A stretch of DNA of 64,000 bases from an uncultured Eubacteriales bacterium (GTDB lineage: Bacteria; Bacillota; Clostridia; Christensenellales; Aristaeellaceae), in contig CADBKQ010000001.1 in the NCBI GenBank assembly GCA_902795275.1, positions 62,001 to 126,000 on the forward strand, given 5' to 3'. Position 1 is the stretch's first letter, and each line of letters opens with the position of its first letter. A model generated the notes under the pieces. It ran no database searches. It saw only the letters and a list, made by a program, of their open reading frames with translations, and was not told the DNA's origin. The position numbers and the translations under genes were made by a program. Positions 16,207 to 23,305 of the stretch are shown here, piece by piece.

Positions 16207-17382
16207 ATGAAGCGGCTGCGGCAATTATGGGACAAAAAAACGCTCCGTGTGATCGGCCTCATGAGCGGCACGTCGGCGGACGGCATGGACGCGGCGCTGG
16301 TGGACATCAGCGGGTTTGGGCTGGATACAAAGGTCACGACGCTGGGCTTTGTGTCCGTGCCGTATCCGGAAAACGTGAGAAATGAAATCCTGCGGCTGGC
16401 GTCGGGCAAGGAGGGCGGCAGCCATGACCTGTGCCTGTTCAGCTTTTTGCTGGGCCAACTGTCCCTGGAAGCGTGCCTGGCGGTATGCGAACAATCAGGC
16501 GTGCCGAAGGAAAGCATTGACCTGGTGGGCAGCCACGGGCAAACCCTCTGGCACATTCCCAAGGCAGAAGACTACCTGGGCCGCCCTGTCCGGGGCACCT
16601 TGCAGCTGGGTGAAGCGTCGGTCATCTGCGAGGGCTTAGGCTGTCCGGTGGTCAGCGATTTCCGGGTGCGGGATCTGGCGGCGGGCGGCCAGGGCGCGCC
16701 GCTGGTGCCCTATGCGGAATACCTGCTGTACCGCCGGCCCGATCAAACGGTGGGCCTGCAAAACATCGGCGGCATCGGGAACCTGACCGTCCTGCCCAAA
16801 GGAGGAACCCCCGAGGACACCTTTGCCTTCGACACTGGCCCCGGCAATATGGTGATGGATCAGCTCATGGAGCGCTTCACCGCTGGGAAACAGCGCTACG
16901 ACGAAAACGGAGCCATGGCGGCAAAAGGCCAATGTGACGAACGCCTGCTGGCCTGGATGCTGCAAGACCCCTACCTGAAAAAAGCCCCGCCCAAATCCAC
17001 CGGGCGGGAATACTACGGAAAGGAATATGTGGATGCGCTGCTTCACCAGGCGGCGGGGCTGAAACCGGAAAACATCCTCGCCACCGCCTGCCGCTTCACC
17101 GCGGAATGCATCCGCGTGGCGATTGATCGCTTCTGCCCGGCGCAGCCTGATTATCTGGTCATCGGCGGGGGCGGCAGCCGGAACCCGACCCTGATGCGGG
17201 ACATCCGCGCCGTCCTTTCCGTCCCCGTGCTGGTCAACGAGGACTTGGGCTACGACAGCGACGCCAAGGAAGCCGTGGCCTTCGCCGTGCTGGCGAACGA
17301 ATGCGTCCACGGCAGCGCCAATAATATGCCCTCCGTCACCGGAGCCAGGCATCCGGTGGTGATGGGAAAAATCAGCCTGTGA
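16207..17382 (+). CDS. anmK: anhydro-N-acetylmuramic acid kinase
   Basis: 391 residues. The diagnostic N-terminal GLMSGTSADGMDAALVDI (17-34) is followed by GSHGQTLWH, DFRVRDLAAGGQGAPLVPY, QNIGGIGNLTVLP, FDTGPGNMVMD and IGGGGSRNPTLM. All match AnmK of the ASKHA kinase fold. The enzyme hydrolyses the 1,6-anhydro ring of anhMurNAc and phosphorylates it to MurNAc-6-phosphate in the cytoplasm. AAAGGA lies about 8 bases before the ATG. With nagZ and an AmiE-like gene 2.7 kb away it completes much of a muropeptide-recycling set. No murQ etherase is in the window. Two small genes follow closely. Confidence 0.95.
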   Translation: MKRLRQLWDKKTLRVIGLMSGTSADGMDAALVDISGFGLDTKVTTLGFVSVPYPENVRNEILRLASGKEGGSHDLCLFSFLLGQLSLEACLAVCEQSGVPKESIDLVGSHGQTLWHIPKAEDYLGRPVRGTLQLGEASVICEGLGCPVVSDFRVRDLAAGGQGAPLVPYAEYLLYRRPDQTVGLQNIGGIGNLTVLPKGGTPEDTFAFDTGPGNMVMDQLMERFTAGKQRYDENGAMAAKGQCDERLLAWMLQDPYLKKAPPKSTGREYYGKEYVDALLHQAAGLKPENILATACRFTAECIRVAIDRFCPAQPDYLVIGGGGSRNPTLMRDIRAVLSVPVLVNEDLGYDSDAKEAVAFAVLANECVHGSANNMPSVTGARHPVVMGKISL

Positions 17383-17476
17383 ACGGGGAGGGAGCGCTAT
17401 CGGGTTATTTCAAAAACGGGTTGACCTATCCTGCTTATCGGAATTCGAGCTGCTGACCCTGGGGAAGCTGCTTGAT

Positions 17477-17731
17477 ATGGCGCTGGACAAAGCCGGGGAC
17501 GAGCAGGCGAAGGCAGCGATCCGGAAGGCGAAGCGGCATTTGCAGAAATCCCATCGCTGCACCGCGGACGACCTGGCCTGCGTCAACCGCGCCGTGAACA
17601 GCTTCCTGGACTGGTACGAGGAAAACAGGCCGCCCATCGCGGAACCGGCTGTGGCCTGCGCGAAAAAGGCAGTGGAGAAAATTGCGCAAACACTGTCTGG
17701 CGGCCCGAAGAAAGGAGAAGAGAAAGCATGA
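17477..17731 (+). CDS. small helical protein of unknown function; N-terminus uncertain
   Basis: The first ATG gives 84 residues (MALDKAGDEQAKAAIRKAKR..., mostly helical, ending in a Lys/Glu-rich tail). The same frame extends upstream without a stop and codes plausibly for IGLFQKRVDLSCLSEFELL, and a strong GGAGGG sits at 17387-17392, 6 bases before an ATC codon at 17399. No ATG, GTG or TTG exists between that site and 17477. So either translation starts at the rare codon ATC (about 110 residues), or the start was lost, or 17477 is right. It overlaps the next gene by 4 bases (ATGA), so both are probably translated as a coupled pair downstream of anmK. No family recognised. Confidence 0.6.
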   Translation: MALDKAGDEQAKAAIRKAKRHLQKSHRCTADDLACVNRAVNSFLDWYEENRPPIAEPAVACAKKAVEKIAQTLSGGPKKGEEKA

Positions 17732-18045
17732 GAACCGGATTGGGCTGGAGAAGCCTGGACCCTGTGGAAGCCGTGGCCGCCGTGCATGAGGTGTCAGACC
17801 CCACGGAACTGCTGCGGATCGCCCACGAAGCCCGTTGCGCCGAGGCCCGGCGGCTGGCTGTGCTGAAAACGGGAGACAAGGATTTGATGCGCTTGTTCGC
17901 TCTGACGGACGTTTCTCCCATCGTCCGGCGGCGGCTGGTGCGGGAGCTGGACGATATTGAAACCGTACGGAAAATCGCCGATGAGGACGAGGATCGCTCC
18001 GTGCGGGATTCCGCCCGCGGCAGGCTGGCGCAGCTGGAAAAGTGA
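17728..18045 (+). CDS. small HEAT-repeat-like protein
   Basis: 105 residues made of three to four short helical pairs, e.g. DPTELLRIAHEARCAEARRL, DLMRLFALTDVSPIVRRRLV and TVRKIADEDEDRSVRDSARG, the spacing and Arg/Asp pattern of HEAT or PBS-lyase-type repeats. No catalytic residues. The start codon overlaps the upstream stop by 4 bases, and a strong terminator follows at 18060. Probably a protein-interaction module in the anmK transcript; specific role unknown. Confidence 0.65.
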   Translation: MRTGLGWRSLDPVEAVAAVHEVSDPTELLRIAHEARCAEARRLAVLKTGDKDLMRLFALTDVSPIVRRRLVRELDDIETVRKIADEDEDRSVRDSARGRLAQLEK

Positions 18046-18059
18046 TGCGCATAATGAAA

Positions 18060-18086
18060 AAAAGAGGCTCGAGATGGGCCTCTTTT
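18060..18086. terminator. bidirectional terminator between the anmK operon and ridA
   Basis: Stem AAAAGAGGC (18060-18068)/GCCTCTTTT (18078-18086), 9-base loop, with T-runs on both sides. The ridA stop codon lies inside the right arm, so one hairpin serves both convergent transcripts. Confidence 0.9.
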
Positions 18087-18468
18087 AATATGCCGCGATG
18101 ACCTCGATCTCCGCCAGCGCCCCTTTGGGCAGCTTTGCCACCTCCACGCAGGAGCGGGCGGGCTTGCCGGTGAAGTGCTTTTCATACACGGCGTTGAACG
18201 CGGCAAAGTCGGACATGCTTTGCAGGAAGCAGGTGGTTTTCACCACCCTGGTCAAATCGGTTCCCGCCGCATCCAATACGGCTTTCAGGTTGCGGATGAT
18301 CTGCTCGGTCTGGCCGTCGATGTCCGCATCGTCGATGCTGCCGGTGGCCGGGTTGATACCGATCTGCCCGGAGGTGTACACCAGCCCGCCATAGGCAATC
18401 GCCTGGGAATACGGCCCGATGGCGGCGGGGGCGTCCTTTGTGTAAATCGAAGTAAAAGAAGCGGGCAT
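18085..18468 (-). CDS. ridA: RidA family reactive intermediate deaminase
   Basis: 127 residues, full length for the YjgF/YER057c/UK114 family. Signature elements are IGPYSQAI near 17, VYTSGQIGINPATG near 30-43, TEQIIRNLKAVLDAAG, VVKTTCFLQSM and the C-terminal PARSCVEVAKLPKGALAEIEVIA, including the Arg-Ser-Cys motif that binds the substrate carboxylate. The enzyme hydrolyses reactive enamine/imine intermediates from PLP enzymes such as threonine dehydratase. It starts 13 bases after the stop of metA on the same strand, so the two probably share a transcript. Confidence 0.95.
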   Translation of the reverse strand: MPASFTSIYTKDAPAAIGPYSQAIAYGGLVYTSGQIGINPATGSIDDADIDGQTEQIIRNLKAVLDAAGTDLTRVVKTTCFLQSMSDFAAFNAVYEKHFTGKPARSCVEVAKLPKGALAEIEVIAAY

Positions 18469-18481
18469 GGCAATATCCTCC

Positions 18482-19414
18482 TTATTTCTGCTGGGTGTAG
18501 TTGATCAGGTTCAGGTCGTACGGCGTCTCCTGGTAGACCTCATAGTTCAGCCAGTTGGAGAACAGCAGGTAGGCGTGGGCCTTCCACTGGAAGATGGGCT
18601 CCTGTTCCGGGTCGTCCTCGGCGAAGTACCGGCGGGGAATGGCCGGGTTGATGCCCTTCTTCACGTCGCGGAAATACTCATGGGCCAGGGTCGCGCGGCT
18701 GTATTCCGGGTGGCCGGTGATGAAGATTTTGCCGTGCTTCTTATCCTGGATGATGTACGGCCCGGCCAGCTCGGAGTCGGCTAAAATGGTCAGGTTGGGA
18801 TTGGCTTCGATGTCCGCCCGGTCGATGCCGGTGTAGCGGGAGTGAGGGGCGTGGAAAATGTCGTTGAAGCCCCGGGTCAGGCTTTCCTGGCGGTACAGCG
18901 TGCGATGGCTGTAAATGCCGGACAGCTTCTGGGGCAGGGGATGCTTCTGGATGCCGTAATGGAAATACAATCCGGCCTGGGCCGCCCAGCAGATGTGTAC
19001 GGTGGAGGTGACGTGGGTGTTGCTCCAGGCGAAGATTTCGCTGATTTCCTGCCAGTAGTCCACTTCCTCAAAGGGCAGGTTTTCCACCGGCGCGCCTGTG
19101 ATGATCAGGCCGTCAAAGCACCGGTCCTTCACCGCGCTGAACGCCCGGTAGTAACGGCTCAGGTAGTCTTCCGGCGTGTGCTTGTAGCGGTGGGAGTCCA
19201 GCCGCAGGAAGGTGGGCCGCACCTGCAAGGGACTGTTGGACAGCAGCCGCAGCAATTGCAGCTCCGTGTCCTCTTTATTGGGCATGATGTTCAAAATGGC
19301 GATTTCCAGCTCGCGGATATCCTGGGTGGCGGCCCGGCTTTCGGGCATCACGAAGATTTGCTCCTCCCGCAGGCGCTGCACCACGGGCATGGCTTCGTTG
19401 ATTCTGATGGGCAT
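18482..19414 (-). CDS. metA: homoserine O-acetyltransferase (MetA family)
   Basis: 310 residues from the ATG at 19414 with GAGGAGG 8 bases upstream. MetA family features are catalytic Cys142 in HICWAAQAG, His235 and Glu237 in TGHPEYSR, and the sequence ITGAPVENLPFEEVDYW. Residue 111 is Glu; work on Bacillus MetA showed Glu111 gives acetyl-CoA preference while Gly gives succinyl-CoA, so an acetyltransferase is inferred. It catalyses the first committed step of methionine synthesis. A promoter (19487-19516) and a terminator-like hairpin (19445-19466) lie in the short leader. ridA follows. Confidence 0.95.
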   Translation of the reverse strand: MPIRINEAMPVVQRLREEQIFVMPESRAATQDIRELEIAILNIMPNKEDTELQLLRLLSNSPLQVRPTFLRLDSHRYKHTPEDYLSRYYRAFSAVKDRCFDGLIITGAPVENLPFEEVDYWQEISEIFAWSNTHVTSTVHICWAAQAGLYFHYGIQKHPLPQKLSGIYSHRTLYRQESLTRGFNDIFHAPHSRYTGIDRADIEANPNLTILADSELAGPYIIQDKKHGKIFITGHPEYSRATLAHEYFRDVKKGINPAIPRRYFAEDDPEQEPIFQWKAHAYLLFSNWLNYEVYQETPYDLNLINYTQQK

Positions 19415-19444
19415 AGCGTTCCTCCTCATGCGCTCAAAAGGAAA

Positions 19445-19466
19445 AGCGAACCGACAGCGGTTCGCT
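19445..19466 (-). promoter_or_regulatory. hairpin with U-tract in the metA leader (possible attenuator)
   Basis: Perfect 9-bp stem AGCGAACCG/CGGTTCGCT with a 4-base loop, followed leftward by TTTTCCTTTT. It lies between the metA promoter and its ribosome site, inside a leader of only about 65 bases, too short for a SAM riboswitch or T-box. Confidence 0.55.
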
Positions 19467-19486
19467 TCTTCTTCCGCGCTGGGTTC

Positions 19487-19516
19487 ATTATACCGGCGCG
19501 GCTGTGCTTTGTCCAA
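19487..19516 (-). promoter_or_regulatory. sigma-A-type promoter of metA-ridA
   Basis: TTGGAC (19516-19511), 18-base spacer, TATAAT (19492-19487), read leftward. Confidence 0.7.
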
Positions 19517-19564
19517 TATTTTTATCGAATGCGGACTTATAGATTTTTCTTATAACCTACATCC

Positions 19565-21967
19565 TCATTTTTCCCCGTCCAGATTCAGCTTGGGCCGATG
19601 GAAGAAGTGGTGAATCAGCCGTCCCAGGCCCCGGTGCCAGTGGCCATTGGCCATGAAGCGGATGTCGTCCGCCATCTGCATGGACAGCATGCCGCCCATC
19701 ATCTTCGCCATGCCGCGGAAGGGCTGGTTGTAGATGAACAGGGTGTTCAGGTCGGGCTTGCCGTTCAGGATGGCTTTGTCGATCTTGTTCTTGAAGATCT
19801 TCACCACCAGGCGCATGACGGGATTCTTCGCGTAAGCCATCTGGGCGAAGGCGTCGTTCATTTCCAGGGGCTTCTTACGGTCCCACAGCTTTTGCGGGAT
19901 GGGATGGCCCAGCAGCGCTTCAAATTCCTTGTCGCTCACATCCTGCACCGCGCCGAAGCGATAGCTGGCAAAGGCCTGGTCGGGATAGGGATTCGGCGCT
20001 TCGGTACCCTTGATTTCGATGGTTCCCTCTAATTTGATGTCCTGGCTGGACGCGCCTACGAGGATGTCATAGGTTCCGCCTTCGATTTCAAACTGATTGG
20101 TTTTCACATTGAAATAGCGGAAGGTGTAATCGTCGAAGGGAATCGTCACATGCTTGGTTTCGCCCGCCTCCAGGCTCACCCGCTGGAAGCCCTTCAATTC
20201 CCGTTCGGGGCGGAAGATTTTCGCTTCCGGCAGGCGCACGTATACCTGGGCGATTTCGTCGCCGTCCAGCTTGCCAGTGTTGGTCAGGTCAAATTCCACG
20301 CCGTCCGCCGTGACGGTGAGGTTGGCGTATTCAAAGTTGGTATAGCTCAGGCCGAAGCCGAAGGGGAAGCGGACGGGCTTTTTCGCGGTGGCGAAGTAGC
20401 GGTAGCCCACGAACAGGCCCTCCCGGTATTCGCTGGTGTATTCCCGGCCGGGATAATACTTGCTCACGGGAATGTCATCGTAGGTGAGGGCGAAGGTCTC
20501 CGCCAGCTTGCCGCCGGGGTTCACCTTTCCGCTGAGCACCCGCAGCATGGCCGCCGCCGCCGCCTCGCCGCCCAGACACCCGTATACCAGCGCCTGGCAC
20601 TTGTCGATCCAGGGCATTTCCACCGCGCTGCCCGCGGAGAGCACCACGATAATGTTCTGGTTCACGCCGTAGAGCTTGTTGATCAGGTTCACCTGGTTAT
20701 CCGGCAGGCGCATGTGCGTTCTGTCCAATCCCTCGGTTTCAAAGCCCTCGGGCAGGCCCAGGTACAGCAGCACCACGTCGGCCTTCCGGGCCAGCAGCGC
20801 GGCGTCGTCGGCCAGGCCGTCGTTGGGACGGTCTAAGCGCTCGAAGCCCTGGGCGTAGCCGATGTACTCGGGGAAGTATTCTTTCATCAGCGGCAGGGTT
20901 TCTTCCACTTCCACGGCGTTGACCATGCTGCTGCCCGCGCCCTGATACCGGGCGTGGGCCGCGAAGTCGCCGATCACCGCCACCCGCGCGGCGGGGTTGA
21001 TTGGCAGGGCGTTTCCTTCGTTCTTGAGCAGCACGATGCTCTTTTCCGCCGCTGCCCGTGCCGCTTCATGCTGGGCTTGGGGGTCGGCAGTCGGGTTCTC
21101 CGGCTTGGGGAACAGAATGGCGTCCAGCAGCTCGTCTACCCGCTGGTTGACGGTTTCTTCGCTGATGCGGCCTTCCTTTACGGCCTTGACCAGCTGGCAG
21201 GGACTGTCGTCGCCAGCGGCGGGCATTTCCAGGTTCATGCCGACTCGGACGCCCTCGGTGAAGTCGTTGCTGCCGCCCCAGTCGGTGACCACCATGCCGT
21301 CATAGCCCCATTCGCCGCGAAGGATTTCTTTCAGCAGGTGTTCGTTTTCATTGGTGTAGACGCCGTTCAGCCGGTTGTAGCTGGTCATGAGGCAGCGGGG
21401 CTTGCCCTCCTTGACGGCGATTTCAAAGTTGGTCAGGTACAATTCCCGCAGCGTGCGCTCGTCCATCACGGAGTCGTTGTGCATGCGCAGCATTTCCTGG
21501 CTGTTGGCGGCGAAGTGCTTGGCACAGGCGGACACGCCCTTGCTCTGCACGCCCTGGATGAATCCCGCGGCCAGCTTGCCCGCCAGGTAGGGGTCTTCGG
21601 AGTAGTATTCAAAGCTGCGGCCGCAGAGGGGAGAGCGCTTGGTGTTCAGGCCCGGCCCCAGCAGGATGTCCACGTTCTGGGCCGCGGCGTCCGCACCCGC
21701 GCAGGCGCCCATTGCCTGGGCGGTTTCCGGGTCCCAGCTGTTGGCCAGGGTGGCGGCGGAGGGAACGCAGGTGGCTTTGGTGGAGGCGTTCAGGCCCAGG
21801 TGGTCGCCCTCGCCCGCCTGCTTGCGCAGGCCGCTGGGCCCGTCGGACAGCGTCATGGCGGGAATGCCCAGCCGTTCGATGGCGCGGGTATGCCACACAT
21901 CCTTGCCGGAAAGCAGCGCGGCCTTTTCCTGGAGCGTCAGTTTTTCGATCAATTCCTGATGTTTCAT
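19565..21967 (-). CDS. glycoside hydrolase family 3 beta-glucosidase-type enzyme
   Basis: 800 residues from the ATG at 21967; the promoter at 22059-22087 excludes the longer open frame. GH3 barrel: LSDGPSGLRK (41-50), RSPLCGRSFEYYSEDPYLAG (111-130), ACAKHFAANSQE (147-158), and nucleophile D229 in VVTDWGG. The C-terminal alpha/beta domain (from about 310) is followed by a fibronectin-III-like domain with FGFGLSYTNFEY and GDEIAQVYV. A final helical, basic, Met-rich segment of about 110 residues has no obvious partner and resembles tails of clostridial GH3 enzymes. No signal peptide, so it acts inside the cell on imported oligosaccharides. Exact sugar specificity cannot be read. Confidence 0.93.
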   Translation of the reverse strand: MKHQELIEKLTLQEKAALLSGKDVWHTRAIERLGIPAMTLSDGPSGLRKQAGEGDHLGLNASTKATCVPSAATLANSWDPETAQAMGACAGADAAAQNVDILLGPGLNTKRSPLCGRSFEYYSEDPYLAGKLAAGFIQGVQSKGVSACAKHFAANSQEMLRMHNDSVMDERTLRELYLTNFEIAVKEGKPRCLMTSYNRLNGVYTNENEHLLKEILRGEWGYDGMVVTDWGGSNDFTEGVRVGMNLEMPAAGDDSPCQLVKAVKEGRISEETVNQRVDELLDAILFPKPENPTADPQAQHEAARAAAEKSIVLLKNEGNALPINPAARVAVIGDFAAHARYQGAGSSMVNAVEVEETLPLMKEYFPEYIGYAQGFERLDRPNDGLADDAALLARKADVVLLYLGLPEGFETEGLDRTHMRLPDNQVNLINKLYGVNQNIIVVLSAGSAVEMPWIDKCQALVYGCLGGEAAAAAMLRVLSGKVNPGGKLAETFALTYDDIPVSKYYPGREYTSEYREGLFVGYRYFATAKKPVRFPFGFGLSYTNFEYANLTVTADGVEFDLTNTGKLDGDEIAQVYVRLPEAKIFRPERELKGFQRVSLEAGETKHVTIPFDDYTFRYFNVKTNQFEIEGGTYDILVGASSQDIKLEGTIEIKGTEAPNPYPDQAFASYRFGAVQDVSDKEFEALLGHPIPQKLWDRKKPLEMNDAFAQMAYAKNPVMRLVVKIFKNKIDKAILNGKPDLNTLFIYNQPFRGMAKMMGGMLSMQMADDIRFMANGHWHRGLGRLIHHFFHRPKLNLDGEK

Positions 21968-22058
21968 GATACCGTCCCTTTCTATATAGAAGATGAAAAC
22001 GCGCGGCTGGAAAAGCGGGGCAGAAGGGCTTGACTCCACAACTTTTCCCATTGTAGAA

Positions 22059-22087
22059 ATTATATCATTTTTTTCCGGATATGACAA
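22059..22087 (-). promoter_or_regulatory. sigma-A-type promoter of the GH3 gene
   Basis: TTGTCA (22087-22082), 17-base spacer, TATAAT (22064-22059), read leftward; about 90 bases before the start codon. Confidence 0.8.
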
Positions 22088-22091
22088 GTGC

Positions 22092-22108
22092 GTTTCAAAA
22101 TTTGAAAC
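22092..22108. promoter_or_regulatory. perfect 17-base palindrome just upstream of the GH3 promoter
   Basis: GTTTCAAA-A-TTTGAAAC, 4 bases upstream of the -35 box. A dimeric regulator bound here would be placed to activate the beta-glucosidase gene. Confidence 0.65.
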
Positions 22109-22110
22109 CA

Positions 22111-22144
22111 AAAAGCGCGCAGTCCGGAAAACGTGCGCGCGCTT
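22111..22144 (-). terminator. terminator of the zinc-ribbon gene
   Basis: Stem AGCGCGC/GCGCGCT with a 16-base loop, followed leftward by TTTTTGG, 30 bases after the stop at 22174. Confidence 0.6.
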
Positions 22145-22173
22145 GCAAGGCGTTATTCTGTTCCGAAAGACGG

Positions 22174-22371
22174 TTATCTGAACAGCATTTTCAGATGCCC
22201 CGACAGGGTAAAGGCTACCACAATATTCCGGGGGCTTTCGCAGCGGGGGCAGATGTAATGATACCCATAGCGGCAGTCTTTGGGGGTCAGGTTTACTCTG
22301 TACTGCCGGTTGATGCAGCGGCGGCAGATGTTGTCCCCGAATTTGTTTTTTATACGGCGGGTGGTAAACAC
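22174..22371 (-). CDS. small zinc-ribbon protein with two CxxC knuckles
   Basis: 65 residues from a GTG, with AAAGGAGGG about 14 bases upstream (longer than ideal). Basic N-terminus (FTTRRIKNK), then C16-R-R-C19 and C41-P-R-C44, with C33 between, a layout that would bind one zinc; the C-terminus is VVAFTLSGHLKMLFR. No named family recognised. It has its own strong promoter (22427-22455) and terminator (22111-22144), so it is a single-gene transcript between ccsA and the GH3 gene. Possible roles are nucleic-acid or protein binding. The longer open frames that cross it are shadows. Confidence 0.6.
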   Translation of the reverse strand: MFTTRRIKNKFGDNICRRCINRQYRVNLTPKDCRYGYHYICPRCESPRNIVVAFTLSGHLKMLFR

Positions 22372-22426
22372 GGTTTCGCTGTAGCCCTCCTTTCCGCAGC
22401 GCTTCCTCTGGCAACTTTTGCCAAGT

Positions 22427-22455
22427 ATAATACTACGAAAAGGGGCTTGCGTCAA
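22427..22455 (-). promoter_or_regulatory. sigma-A-type promoter of the zinc-ribbon gene
   Basis: TTGACG (22455-22450), 17-base spacer, TATTAT (22432-22427), read leftward. Confidence 0.75.
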
Positions 22456-22496
22456 CCCAGGAAATGTAAAAAATGCGGATAAAAAACCAAATGGGT

Positions 22497-23294
22497 TTAT
22501 AAACCGGCATAGGAGTGCAAACCCGGCAGAAGCAGATTCACGCCTGCGAAGGTGAAAATCACCAGCACAAACGCGATGACCGCTAGCCAGGCCATGCGCC
22601 TGCCCTGCCATTTCAGACGCAGGCGCTGGTGCAGGTAAATGGCGTAGAAGATCCAGGTGATCAGCGCCCAGGTTTCCTTGGGATCCCAGCTCCACCAGCT
22701 GCTCCAGGCCTGCTCCGCCCAGATGGCCCCGGAAAAAATCACCACCGTCAGCAGCAGAAAGCCCAGGCACACGATGCGGTAACCCAAGTAGTCCATCTGC
22801 TTCATACGCGGGTCGTCGGCGCTTTTTCCCTTTTTCAGCTGAACCAGATACACGACTCCCAGCCCGGCGGAGATGGCGAAGGCCGCGTAGGAGAACGCCG
22901 CCGAGCCGATGTGCAGGGCGAACCATGTGGAGCGCAGGGCGGGCATGATGTCCTTGATCTGCATGGGCTGGAACGCCGCGTAGCTGAGAATCAGGAACGC
23001 CATGGGCATGGCGGCGGTCATCACCCACTCCTGCCTGAGCTTCCAGTACAGGAAAAAGCCCAGCGCCGCGATGGCCCAGGCAAAGCCCGAAGCAAATTCA
23101 AACTGGTTCGCCAGCGGCAGCCGCCCGGCGGTAAAGCCCCGCCATACGGTGTAGCCCGTGTGCAGCAGGAAGCCCAGGCCAAACGCGACGCGGGCGATTT
23201 TGTTCAGCCCGTCCTTTTTCAGCGCCGAGCCGATGAATTGCAGCACGGAAGCGGCAAAGTAAACTATCAGGGCCGCGAAAAAACAAATCTCCAA
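22497..23294 (-). CDS. ccsA: cytochrome c biogenesis protein CcsA/ResC
   Basis: 265 residues from a TTG start, chosen because AGGAGG lies 7 bases before it and no ATG is nearby. About eight membrane helices. The tryptophan-rich haem-handling motif WSSWWSWDPKETWALITW (WWxWD) and flanking conserved histidines (e.g. WFALHIGSAAFSY) identify CcsA/ResC of the system II haem-ligation machinery. Together with ResB it delivers haem to the outer membrane face and attaches it to CxxCH cysteines. It starts 12 bases after the resB stop. The pentahaem protein encoded two genes upstream is the obvious client. Confidence 0.93.
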   Translation of the reverse strand: MEICFFAALIVYFAASVLQFIGSALKKDGLNKIARVAFGLGFLLHTGYTVWRGFTAGRLPLANQFEFASGFAWAIAALGFFLYWKLRQEWVMTAAMPMAFLILSYAAFQPMQIKDIMPALRSTWFALHIGSAAFSYAAFAISAGLGVVYLVQLKKGKSADDPRMKQMDYLGYRIVCLGFLLLTVVIFSGAIWAEQAWSSWWSWDPKETWALITWIFYAIYLHQRLRLKWQGRRMAWLAVIAFVLVIFTFAGVNLLLPGLHSYAGL

Positions 23295-23305
23295 ATCAAT
23301 GCCTC

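Noticed and set aside
19414..19516. SAM riboswitch or T-box controlling metA
   Set aside because: The leader between promoter and start is only about 65 bases and holds a single hairpin; neither conserved core could fit.
22174..23028. 284-codon leftward frame running through ccsA into the zinc-ribbon gene
   Set aside because: The part over ccsA is out of frame with the WWxWD protein. Only the last 65 codons, from the GTG at 22371, have a promoter and coding character.
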